A stretch of 64,000 nt of DNA from Prevotella communis (GTDB taxonomy: Bacteria > Bacteroidota > Bacteroidia > Bacteroidales > Bacteroidaceae): the NCBI RefSeq assembly GCF_022024115.1, contig NZ_CP091792.1:2356001-2420000 (forward strand). The letters are read 5' to 3'. The position numbers were made by a program, and so were the translations under genes. The notes beneath the pieces are model-generated. The model was not told the origin of the DNA. It was given only the letters and a program-made list of their open reading frames with translations, and did not search any database. Positions 14,975-23,309 of this stretch are shown here, in pieces. Positions within the stretch are counted from its first letter, which is position 1. The number at the start of each line of letters is the position of its first letter.

Positions 14975-17122
14975 TTAGAAGAAGATGTAACGATTATCCT
15001 TGATGTCAAGGTTGTTGTACAGCTCCTGCATAGCCATGCGAACAGTCTGCTGCATGCCCTGCTGGCTCAGCATCTGCTGCTGTTGAGCGGCGTTGAACTG
15101 TACACCTGCACGAGCAGCACGATCCAGAACCTGGAAGAAGTAAGCGCCAGAACGACCCTTGACAGGAGCCTTAGAAACGGCACCCTTCTCAACACCTGCC
15201 ACAGCACCACTCAGGGCAACCTCAGGTGACATTGCACCAGGAACATAAGCGGGAGAAGCGAAAGTGATGTGAGAAACGGTGTCAACACGAGCACCCTGAG
15301 CCTTAGCCTCAGCGATAGTCTTCACATTAGCCAGCTTCTCGGCCAACTTAGCATATTTCTTGTCGATGAGAACCTCCTGCTTCAGAGTCTCCTCAACAGA
15401 AGCCATTGACTCGTAGCCCTTAGGATTAACCTTGCTCAAACCTACAACCAACAGGCGGTCGTTATCGCCACAACGGTCATATACCTGTGAAATCTGGTTC
15501 TCCTCTGCCTCACTGAACACCCACTTCAAAGCATCGTGAGTAGAACGGATGTTGGCAATGGTGTGGTCAGTATTTCTGATGGTACGATCCAGAACGGTAT
15601 AGCCATACTCAGCAGCCTTCTCCTGAAGACCTGCCAAATCCTGACTCTCGCTCACAAACTGACTGAACTTGTTGTAAGCCTCGTTATAAGTCTCGTTAGA
15701 GAAATCGATAGTACGCTTAACGATAGCTACGTCATACTTTTCTACAGAACCACGACGCTGAGTAACCTGCAACACAACGTTACCCTGAGCAAAGGTGAGA
15801 TTCTTCACCTCGTTAACAGGTGCATTCAGAAGTGTTGTGAAATACTGCTTATCATCAGCGCTCAGTGTAGAAGCCTGCTCATAATCCGTAGAACGCATCC
15901 ATGTCTTCTCAGCACGCTGACCATAGTTCTTTGCAATTGAATCGAAAGGAGCACCAGCGTTGACAGCTTTCACAATGCTATCAGCAGAAACTGCAGCACC
16001 ATTCATACCCACCAAGGAGATGAAACGGTACTCGATAGAGTCGGCTACGCTGGTCTTACCCAGGAACTTCACTACATTGAAGGTGTTATCACGGCTCTCG
16101 AAAGGAGCTGTTACCTGACCTACGCTCATCTTCGTGATGCTATCAGCCAAATCTGTGGGCAGGGCAGCACGTGAAACGGGGAGACCCAGATAAGAAACAT
16201 TACTCTGAGAAGTACGGATAACCTCTGTCACAGCAAGGCTGTCACCCTTGAGTTCAGCATAAGCCTTGTTCATCACCTTCATCAGTTCATCACGGTCTTT
16301 CTGAGAAGCAGCAACCTGAACGCTTACAAACTTGATGTCACGAGAATCCTGATAGTTCTTGAAACCTTCCTTCAGTTCCTCGTACTTAGCCTTCAGATCA
16401 GCCTCAGACACCTCAACGTCGTTATCGTTAATCTGGCTGTAAGACATTGAAGCAACGAGAGCCTGACTCTCAATGTTCTGATTGTCGAAAGCTGCCTTAG
16501 CAGAAACAGGGTTTGACAGAACGCAACCAGCGAGCAGCATCTGATACTTGTTGGTCAGCAGGTTCTGAGCCAGCATCTTCTCTGCAAGAGCCCAGCTATG
16601 AGTGAAAGCCTCATACTCCTCAGCTGCCTGAGCGTTGGTCTGAGCCTGAGCCTTCATATTCTCACGATACACATTCACCTTGTTAATGTCCAGCGTACGA
16701 GTCTGAGGATCAACAAGTCTTGAAAGCAGAGGATTCTGCATAATAGCAGGGTGTGTACCTTCCTGGAGCACCTTCACAACCTCGTCATCGGTAACGGTGA
16801 GGCCCAGTTCCTTTGCTTCTTTCTCAACCATCTTGTTCAGCACGCAGGTATTCCAAACCTCGTCACGCAAGCTGTTAAGCTGCTCTTCGTCAAAATTACC
16901 CTGACCCAAGAACTTCAACAGTTCCTGATACTCTCCGACGAGGGTCTGATACTCCTGAATGTCGATCTTATCGCCATCGATAGAACCAGCGATGCTGCTG
17001 TCCATCTGAGCGCGACCTCTACAAGTGCTAAAACCATCTTGTGCAATGAAGCCTACGAGACCCAAGGCCAAAATACCGACCAAGGCAGGTCCCCAGCTTC
17101 TGATTTTTCCAATTGCTGCCAT
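14975..17122 (-). CDS. Periplasmic peptidyl-prolyl isomerase / chaperone, PpiD-SurA type
   Basis: A 715-residue protein anchored by one N-terminal membrane helix (MAAIGKIRSWGPALVGILAL). It has a long SurA-N-like helical chaperone region and at least one parvulin-type rotamase domain in the middle (about 340-440). It would help outer-membrane and secreted proteins fold at the periplasmic face. Size fits Bacteroidetes PpiD-like proteins. The -7 box near 17180 gives it its own promoter, 95 bases after the CNNM gene. The rotamase region looks diverged, so catalysis may be weak. Confidence 0.88.
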   Translation of the reverse strand: MAAIGKIRSWGPALVGILALGLVGFIAQDGFSTCRGRAQMDSSIAGSIDGDKIDIQEYQTLVGEYQELLKFLGQGNFDEEQLNSLRDEVWNTCVLNKMVEKEAKELGLTVTDDEVVKVLQEGTHPAIMQNPLLSRLVDPQTRTLDINKVNVYRENMKAQAQTNAQAAEEYEAFTHSWALAEKMLAQNLLTNKYQMLLAGCVLSNPVSAKAAFDNQNIESQALVASMSYSQINDNDVEVSEADLKAKYEELKEGFKNYQDSRDIKFVSVQVAASQKDRDELMKVMNKAYAELKGDSLAVTEVIRTSQSNVSYLGLPVSRAALPTDLADSITKMSVGQVTAPFESRDNTFNVVKFLGKTSVADSIEYRFISLVGMNGAAVSADSIVKAVNAGAPFDSIAKNYGQRAEKTWMRSTDYEQASTLSADDKQYFTTLLNAPVNEVKNLTFAQGNVVLQVTQRRGSVEKYDVAIVKRTIDFSNETYNEAYNKFSQFVSESQDLAGLQEKAAEYGYTVLDRTIRNTDHTIANIRSTHDALKWVFSEAEENQISQVYDRCGDNDRLLVVGLSKVNPKGYESMASVEETLKQEVLIDKKYAKLAEKLANVKTIAEAKAQGARVDTVSHITFASPAYVPGAMSPEVALSGAVAGVEKGAVSKAPVKGRSGAYFFQVLDRAARAGVQFNAAQQQQMLSQQGMQQTVRMAMQELYNNLDIKDNRYIFF

Positions 17123-17217
17123 TTTTTCGTTTTTAGTTTTTATTTATTTTTTATTTATAATTTTCTTGATTTACAGCCCGCAAAGTTACTAAGTTTTCTT
17201 GAATTATCGGCATTTTT

Positions 17218-18492
17218 TTACAAAAAATTGGTGTCTTCAACCACTTTTAGCCTGACAAGTTCTATTTTTGTAGCTGTATTTTTAATGATTTTGAATTCAA
17301 AACGACCAATTTTCACGACTTCATTCAGTTTGGGGAAGCTCTGATACTCATGGAGAATCAGTCCGCCAACAGTCATGTAATCATCATTTTCCGGCAAATC
17401 CAGGTCAAACATCTCATTGACCTTCTCAATCTCCAGACGGGCGGAAAGCAGATATTCACCATGTTCCAACTGCTTGGCCACATAGTGAGTAGAATCGTGC
17501 TCATCCTCAATATCTCCAAAAATCTCTTCCACGATATCCTCAAGTGCCACAAGACCACTCGTGCCGCCAAACTCATCAACCACCACGCCCAGCGATTTCT
17601 TCTGAGCCAGCAGCGTCTGCATCATCTTACTGGCGGCCATCGTCTCGGGCACAAATATCATTGTGCGCAGGCTCTTGGTCCAGTCCAGCGGGTTACGGAA
17701 CATCTCCGACGAGTGGATATAGCCGATGATATGGTCGATATCCTCGTGATAGACCACAATCTTGGAATGTCCGCTCTCTATGAATTTCTGTTTCAGTTGT
17801 TCTATATCACACGTATCCTCAATCGCATCTATCTCCGTACGCGGCACCATACAGTCGCGCACCTTTGTCTCCGAGAAATCCAGGGCATTCTGGAAGATAC
17901 GTACCTCCTCCTCGATATCCTCCTCGTTCTTGGCATTATCGATACTGCTCTGCACCAGATAGTCCAGATCCACCTTAGTAAACTCCTTGTCTTCCGTCGT
18001 AGAGTGCCATTTGATGCCAAACATGCCCAGCAACTCCTTCGAGAGCATCGTGGCAAAACGGGAAATGGGATAGAGCACCACATAGCACAGCCACGCAGGA
18101 AGCGCGAAAAAGGTCAGCATCATGTTGGCATTGCTCTTGAAGATAGTCTTAGGCAGGAACTCTCCCGTAAAAAGCACTATCAGCGTAGAGAGGAGCGTAT
18201 CTGCCGTCACACGGGGAGCACCCTCCGGCAGTGGTGCAAAAAGGGTCTTGTCAAAGATATCAGCAAAGAGGATACCATAGACCACCAGGGCAATATTATT
18301 TCCAACGAGCATCGTGGACACAAAAGTATTGGGATGCTTATAGAACAGCGCGATGGCCTTCTGTGTCAGCCCGTTTTTCTCGCGTCCCATCTCCACCAGC
18401 ATCCTATTGCTCGATACGAACGCTATCTCCATCCCTGAGAAGAAGGCGGAGAATATCATTGCAATTAGTAGTCCTATAATCAGTGGTGTCAT
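17218..18492 (-). CDS. CNNM/CorC (HlyC) family membrane protein
   Basis: A 424-residue protein: N-terminal DUF21 membrane domain (about 1-190, with FFSGMEIAFVSSNRM), two CBS domains (about 210-335, with VPRTEIDAIEDTCDI and GVVVDEFGGTSGLV) and a C-terminal CorC-type domain (about 345-424, YMTVGGLILH). The family covers magnesium/cobalt efflux proteins and, in Bacteroidetes, GldE, so 'hemolysin' is a historical name. Its start overlaps the lptC stop by one base (TAATG), so the two are translationally coupled. Confidence 0.88.
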   Translation of the reverse strand: MTPLIIGLLIAMIFSAFFSGMEIAFVSSNRMLVEMGREKNGLTQKAIALFYKHPNTFVSTMLVGNNIALVVYGILFADIFDKTLFAPLPEGAPRVTADTLLSTLIVLFTGEFLPKTIFKSNANMMLTFFALPAWLCYVVLYPISRFATMLSKELLGMFGIKWHSTTEDKEFTKVDLDYLVQSSIDNAKNEEDIEEEVRIFQNALDFSETKVRDCMVPRTEIDAIEDTCDIEQLKQKFIESGHSKIVVYHEDIDHIIGYIHSSEMFRNPLDWTKSLRTMIFVPETMAASKMMQTLLAQKKSLGVVVDEFGGTSGLVALEDIVEEIFGDIEDEHDSTHYVAKQLEHGEYLLSARLEIEKVNEMFDLDLPENDDYMTVGGLILHEYQSFPKLNEVVKIGRFEFKIIKNTATKIELVRLKVVEDTNFL

Positions 18493-19094
18493 TATTTCTT
18501 GTTTTCTGTGGAATCAGCCTTTTCCTCCTCCAGGTCATTGGGCAGGAATGAGCCTTTCGAATTAGTCACCATGTAATGCGTCATCTGCTCATCACTACGG
18601 AAATAGGTGCCCTCTATCGTACGTTCCGGCGTAACCAGGCGCGAGAAGACGGTGCTATAGAACTCATGTCTCAAACCGTCCCAATACAACTCCTCGCTCG
18701 TATAGATGAGTCCGTTGGTATTGCGCACATTCACGCGCCCACGCAATTTCCACAGACGCTGCTGGTCGAAATACCAGGCCGTATCAGCCTGGATATAGCC
18801 CTGGACACGGAATTTCTCGTCAAACTGTTCGAAGAAGATACCCTTCATAAACTCCCATCGCGAGGGCTGTCGCACCGTATTCACGTCCCACTGTTCCGTC
18901 ACAATACGATATTTGATAACACCAGAGTCACTAATCAGCGTATTGACGCCATATGTCGTCATCATAGACACAGAGTCCTCCGGATTCACAGCAGGAGCCG
19001 TATGCTCGTGCGCCTCACTACAGGCCATCAACAGCGTAAGGGCAAGGACACTCCCCACCCCACACAGTCGTTTTATATAATTTTCAATTACCAA
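18492..19094 (-). CDS. lptC: LPS export protein LptC
   Basis: A 200-residue lipoprotein-like protein (lipobox LLMACS at about residue 25) with the LptC beta-jellyroll pattern (YGVNTLISDSGVIKYRIVTE, GYIQADTAWYFDQQRLWKLR, then TNGLIYTSEELYWDG). It would bridge LptB2FG and LptA in the periplasm. It lies 12 bases after the outer-membrane protein gene and overlaps the CNNM gene by one base. Confidence 0.85.
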   Translation of the reverse strand: MVIENYIKRLCGVGSVLALTLLMACSEAHEHTAPAVNPEDSVSMMTTYGVNTLISDSGVIKYRIVTEQWDVNTVRQPSRWEFMKGIFFEQFDEKFRVQGYIQADTAWYFDQQRLWKLRGRVNVRNTNGLIYTSEELYWDGLRHEFYSTVFSRLVTPERTIEGTYFRSDEQMTHYMVTNSKGSFLPNDLEEEKADSTENKK

Positions 19095-19106
19095 TTGTCA
19101 ATCAGT

Positions 19107-20369
19107 TTAGTCCACCTTCCACTTAGCAAACCAACGCTCATTAAACGTCAGACCGAGGTTGATGCGGAAAGTATTCTCAGTAATCAGGTCTTTGGCTGAA
19201 GTATGTGCCCACTGTGCGCTGATATTCAGGATAGACCTGTTGTTGTAGCTATTCTGCAAGGGTATGCCAAAACCGGCGCTGACACTCATCTCCTTGGGCC
19301 CCTCTTTGCCATTTATATAATAATAAGGTGTAGCATAGCCTGCTCCAATACGATAATGAACGCGGGACAGCAGGTTACGACTTGTGCTGTTAGGCACATA
19401 GTCAGCACCTACATTCACCTTGTATGAATCCTTCAGCAAACCGCTACGCAAGGCATAAACCGTATTGGCACCGCTCTGTACAGAACCAGGAAAATCAACA
19501 CTGCCCCACTTCTGCATCATCACATCAGCACCAACAAACCATTTCGTACCATGTGTCCATCCCAGGCCAACGCCATAGGTCATAGGCACGCTCAACACAT
19601 TCGTTGCGTCGTAAACGGTAGAGTCACCATTCTCAATGGTATAGCTGGAACGCAACTTATGTCCCAGGCCTACTGTCACACCCAGCGTCAGGTTATCCTT
19701 TCTTGACAAGGGCTGTTCCCACTGGGCACCCAACGTCACCAGATAGCTGTTCACATTACCAGAATACTTCCTTGAGAAGTCATTCACATACGTGGTACTG
19801 CTGGAAGAGATAGAACGTTCGAAAGTGCCCCAGAAATATGCCACATTAGCACCTATTGACAAAGGTTTCACCACATTCCATCCGATACCGACAAAAGCCT
19901 GATGCAGGCCACCAGAACCCTTTGTGGTCACAGGAACAGAACCAAAGGTCTCGTTGAGCGTGGCAGTAGAGGAATACTCGTAACCAATATTTGAATAAGG
20001 CAGGATACCGAAACTGGCACCAACCTTCGGCAGCAGCCTGAACGACCCTACCACATATTCAAAATCAGCATTATTGGCGTTTTTCTTACCATTACCTTCT
20101 TTGAAATTGGTAACCTGACCCGACAAGCCAATATCAAAGATCATGGTCAGCGAATCAACTGCAGAATAAGAAGCAGGGTTCAGGGAGTTGACCACATTAC
20201 CCCTTCTAAGGGCCAGTCCGACTCCGTTCATGCCTCTGCTGGTACCCTGTGACTGATCTGTAAGAACACCCAAACCATACTGGCTATAGGGGGAATTCGT
20301 ACCACTTTGGGCATTGGCAGACAAAGCGCCAACGCCAAAGGCAATAGCTAAGATTATATTTCTTTTCAT
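19107..20369 (-). CDS. Outer-membrane beta-barrel protein
   Basis: A 420-residue protein with signal peptide MKRNIILAIAFGVGALSANA and then SGTNSPYSQYGLGVL and many alternating amphipathic strands. It ends in an aromatic-rich barrel terminus (LGLTFNERWFAKWKVD). It resembles FadL/OmpP1-type Bacteroidetes barrels; the substrate is unknown. A start 4 codons upstream (20381) is possible, but the signal peptide is better from 20369. It heads the unit barrel protein - lptC - CNNM. Confidence 0.75.
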   Translation of the reverse strand: MKRNIILAIAFGVGALSANAQSGTNSPYSQYGLGVLTDQSQGTSRGMNGVGLALRRGNVVNSLNPASYSAVDSLTMIFDIGLSGQVTNFKEGNGKKNANNADFEYVVGSFRLLPKVGASFGILPYSNIGYEYSSTATLNETFGSVPVTTKGSGGLHQAFVGIGWNVVKPLSIGANVAYFWGTFERSISSSSTTYVNDFSRKYSGNVNSYLVTLGAQWEQPLSRKDNLTLGVTVGLGHKLRSSYTIENGDSTVYDATNVLSVPMTYGVGLGWTHGTKWFVGADVMMQKWGSVDFPGSVQSGANTVYALRSGLLKDSYKVNVGADYVPNSTSRNLLSRVHYRIGAGYATPYYYINGKEGPKEMSVSAGFGIPLQNSYNNRSILNISAQWAHTSAKDLITENTFRINLGLTFNERWFAKWKVD

Positions 20370-20444
20370 ATACGTTTTCAATATCAGGGTGCAAAATTAT
20401 TAAAAAAAATCGAACTAAAAGCACTGAAAGTAAAAAATATAGAT

Positions 20445-20453
20445 TAATTTTGC
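20445..20453 (+). promoter_or_regulatory. Promoter -7 box abutting a GTG start
   Basis: TAATTTTGC ends 3 bases before a GTG start codon at 20457. The spacing is the same as at 12082-12094, which again predicts a leaderless mRNA. Confidence 0.6.
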
Positions 20454-20456
20454 ATC

Positions 20457-21629
20457 GTGAAACAATTCGAAAACATTTTTAGGACTCTTTTAATAGCCAT
20501 TTTTGGTTTTATAGTACCCACGACAGCCTCGGCACAAGACGAGGTAAGACATCCCATGGACAGTGTGGAGATAGGACTTCTCACCTGTTCGCCTCATGAA
20601 GAGATCTACAGCCTCTATGGCCATACAGCCCTTCGCGTTCATGACTTAAGGAATAATGCCGACTGGGTATTCAATTACGGTGTCTTCAATTTCAAGACCC
20701 CAAATTTTGCGTTAAGGTTTGTTTTTGGACTGACAGACTACGAACTGGGCATCGCGCCCACCAGACCTTTTCTGGATTATTATGAAGAATGGGGCAGTCA
20801 GGTAACGGAGCAGGTGCTCAACCTCACGCCTGAGGACAAGCAGCGCATTATGGATGCGCTCGCCATCAACTACAAGCCCGAGAACCGCATCTATCGCTAC
20901 AACTTCCTTTACGACAACTGTTCTACACGTCCCAGGGATATCATCGAGCACAACATCGAAGGGAAAATCGCCTACAACCCCAGAAAAGACTATGCACCGT
21001 CGTTCAGGGAGATGATCCGTGACCATACCGCGCGCCATCCATGGGCCACCTTCGGCAACGACCTCTTGCTGGGTGTGAAGGCCGATCACAAGACGGATAT
21101 CCGCGAGCAGGAGTTCCTGCCTGAGAACCTGAGATACGACTTCGACCACGCCACCATTGAGCGGAATGGCGAGATCGTACCGTTAGTAAAGGAACGCAGG
21201 GAACTGGTTCGCCCTGGCGTACAGGTTATCGAGGAAGACTTCCCGCTCTCTCCCACCCTGTGCTGCATCCTGCTTCTTGTATTATCCATAGTCATCTTTG
21301 CCTACGAGTATATCAAGAAAAAGACGTTACGCTGGTTTGACATCCTCCTCATGACGTTGTCAGGACTGGCTGGTCTGGCGCTCTTCATCATGATATTCTC
21401 AGAGCATCCCACTACCAGTATCAACTTACAAATACTTATACTCAACCCACTCTCACTGTTCTTTATCTGGCCTGTACTGAAAGGCAGACGGACTGCGTGG
21501 TTCACCCTAAGCATGCTATGCACAATGGCCTTCCTCCTTGGCAGTTTCTGGCAAGACTACGCAGAAGGTATGGAAATTGTGGCATTATGTTTGCTGCTAA
21601 GATATTGGAGACATTATCATGACAAATAG
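20457..21629 (+). CDS. Lnb N-terminal/DUF4105 membrane protein
   Basis: A 390-residue protein starting at GTG, as the signal peptide (MKQFENIFRTLLIAIFGFIV) requires. The DUF4105 (Lnb N-terminal periplasmic) domain spans about 30-250 (HEEIYSLYGHTALRVHD, FNFKTPNFALRFVFG, RYNFLYDNCSTRPRDIIE: the His and Cys of a NlpC/P60-like active site). Four to five membrane helices follow. It may act as a periplasmic thiol hydrolase or acyltransferase; function is unknown. It overlaps the next gene by 11 bases. Confidence 0.8.
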   Translation: MKQFENIFRTLLIAIFGFIVPTTASAQDEVRHPMDSVEIGLLTCSPHEEIYSLYGHTALRVHDLRNNADWVFNYGVFNFKTPNFALRFVFGLTDYELGIAPTRPFLDYYEEWGSQVTEQVLNLTPEDKQRIMDALAINYKPENRIYRYNFLYDNCSTRPRDIIEHNIEGKIAYNPRKDYAPSFREMIRDHTARHPWATFGNDLLLGVKADHKTDIREQEFLPENLRYDFDHATIERNGEIVPLVKERRELVRPGVQVIEEDFPLSPTLCCILLLVLSIVIFAYEYIKKKTLRWFDILLMTLSGLAGLALFIMIFSEHPTTSINLQILILNPLSLFFIWPVLKGRRTAWFTLSMLCTMAFLLGSFWQDYAEGMEIVALCLLLRYWRHYHDK

Positions 21630-23205
21630 ATATCTGTACATCACGCTGCTGGCCGTACTCGGCTTCCACGCAGAGACCATGACAGCCCAGGTACAAGGGC
21701 AAGTCAAGGATGCACCACGTATCGTGGTGAGCATCACTATTGACCAGTTGCGTAGTGACTATCTGGAAGCTTTCATGCCACTTTATTCCGACAAGGGTTT
21801 CCAGAAGTTGCTTAATGATGGCAGAATCTATACCAATGCTACCTATCCCTTCACGCCTATCGACAGGGCATCGGCAACGGCAGCAATCTATTCAGGTACC
21901 ACACCTTATTATAATAATATTATAGGGCAGCGCTGGCTGAACAGAAAGACGCTGAGACCTGTGGGATGTGTGGACGACGCCAAATACACGGGTGTCAGTA
22001 CCACGGAGAAAACATCGCCCAACCAGCTGCTCACGTCGACGCTGGGTGACGAACTGAAGATTGCCTCTGGTGGCAAGGCACTGGTCTATGCCATAGCACC
22101 CTTCCGTGATGCAGCAGTACTGTCTGCAGGCCATGCTGCCAATAGCGCTATCTGGATTGACGACCAACAAGGCACCTGGTGCTCTACCTCCTACTATTCA
22201 CAAGCACTTCCGCTCTGGGTGCAGGCCTACAACAGGCTCAGCGCTCCCCGCAACAAGATAGAGTCAACGGAATGGGAGCCTTATTCCTTGTTGGGCAGCA
22301 ACTACTCATACCTGACTCAGGGTGGCGAGGTGAAGCCCTTCAAGCATAAGTTCAACGGCACGCATCAGTTCCAGCTCTACAAGACCAGCGCGCTGGTCAA
22401 TTCCGATATCACGGACATGGCCATGCAATGCGTCACCAGCAGTGGCATGGGAAATGACAAAGTTACAGACTTGCTTTGCCTGACCTACTACGCTGGCACT
22501 TACGACCAGAAGACCGTGACAGATTGTCAGTTGGAGTTGCAGGACACCTATATCCGCCTGGACAACGAGTTGGGTCGCCTCATGGCATTCCTTGAGGAGA
22601 AGATGGGACGTGACAATGTACTCTATATCATCACCAGCACAGGACATTTCGATGAAGAGATACCTGACTACAGCGCCTATAAGATTCCTTCAGGAACGTT
22701 CTACATGGCTCGCACGGCGAACCTGATGAACATGTACCTGGGTGCAGTCTGGGGACAGGGCAACTATATCGAGACCACCTATCGCAACCATATCTTCCTG
22801 AACCGCCAATTGCTGGAAACCAAGAAGATAAGCATGGGTGACGCCCTCAGTCGTTCGCAGGAATTCCTGGCCATGATGTCAGGTGTGCGTAATGTCTATA
22901 CATCCCTGCAACTGCTGACCAGCCAGAACGAGCAGACCTTAAAGGTACGCAATGGCTATACACCAGACAACTGTGGCGATATCGTTATCGAGACGGCTCC
23001 TGGTTGGACGATTACCAACGAGGAGACAAAAGAAAACGAGATTTCAAGAGCTTCGTTTACACAATTCCCTATTATATTCTTTGGCTCTGGCATTCATGCT
23101 GAGCGCATTCAGACACCCGTTACCGTAGACCAGATTGCGCCTACAGTAGCCCGCAGTATCCGTATCAGGGCCCCGAATGCGTGTTTCTCAAAGCCCTTAT
23201 TCTGA
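21619..23205 (+). CDS. Alkaline-phosphatase-superfamily protein, possibly inactive
   Basis: A 528-residue exported protein resembling PafA-type alkaline phosphatases and phosphodiesterases (DAPRIVVSITIDQLRSDYL; LRLDNELGRLMAFLEEK-like helix; GSGIHAERIQTPV). The first metal Asp (ITIDQ) is present. Other expected ligands look replaced: the D-x3-H site reads TYYAGTYD, the DH pair reads TSTGH, and the late His site reads SFTQFP. It may be a pseudoenzyme or use a different metal site. It follows the DUF4105 gene with an 11-base overlap, so the two probably act together. Confidence 0.75.
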   Translation: MTNRYLYITLLAVLGFHAETMTAQVQGQVKDAPRIVVSITIDQLRSDYLEAFMPLYSDKGFQKLLNDGRIYTNATYPFTPIDRASATAAIYSGTTPYYNNIIGQRWLNRKTLRPVGCVDDAKYTGVSTTEKTSPNQLLTSTLGDELKIASGGKALVYAIAPFRDAAVLSAGHAANSAIWIDDQQGTWCSTSYYSQALPLWVQAYNRLSAPRNKIESTEWEPYSLLGSNYSYLTQGGEVKPFKHKFNGTHQFQLYKTSALVNSDITDMAMQCVTSSGMGNDKVTDLLCLTYYAGTYDQKTVTDCQLELQDTYIRLDNELGRLMAFLEEKMGRDNVLYIITSTGHFDEEIPDYSAYKIPSGTFYMARTANLMNMYLGAVWGQGNYIETTYRNHIFLNRQLLETKKISMGDALSRSQEFLAMMSGVRNVYTSLQLLTSQNEQTLKVRNGYTPDNCGDIVIETAPGWTITNEETKENEISRASFTQFPIIFFGSGIHAERIQTPVTVDQIAPTVARSIRIRAPNACFSKPLF

Positions 23206-23225
23206 GGTGTAAGAAACAAATAATA

Positions 23226-23267
23226 AGCGATTTATGCTAATAATTAGTAAAAAATCGCTAACTTTGC
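23226..23267 (+). promoter_or_regulatory. secA promoter with flanking inverted repeat
   Basis: The -7 box TAACTTTGC (23259-23267) is immediately preceded by AAATCGCT, which pairs with AGCGATTT at 23226-23233. The repeat may be an operator or the end of a weak hairpin from the preceding gene. Confidence 0.45.
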
Positions 23268-23309
23268 ACGCAATTTTTTAATAAACGAAACAATATTACA
23301 ATACAACAT

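Noticed and set aside
14776..15009. N-terminal extension of the TonB-like protein
   Set aside because: The frame runs through a terminator and the end of the PPIase gene; the start at 14775 fits the promoter at 14806.
17350..18438. 362-codon open frame on the plus strand
   Set aside because: Antisense to the CNNM gene, with no domain.
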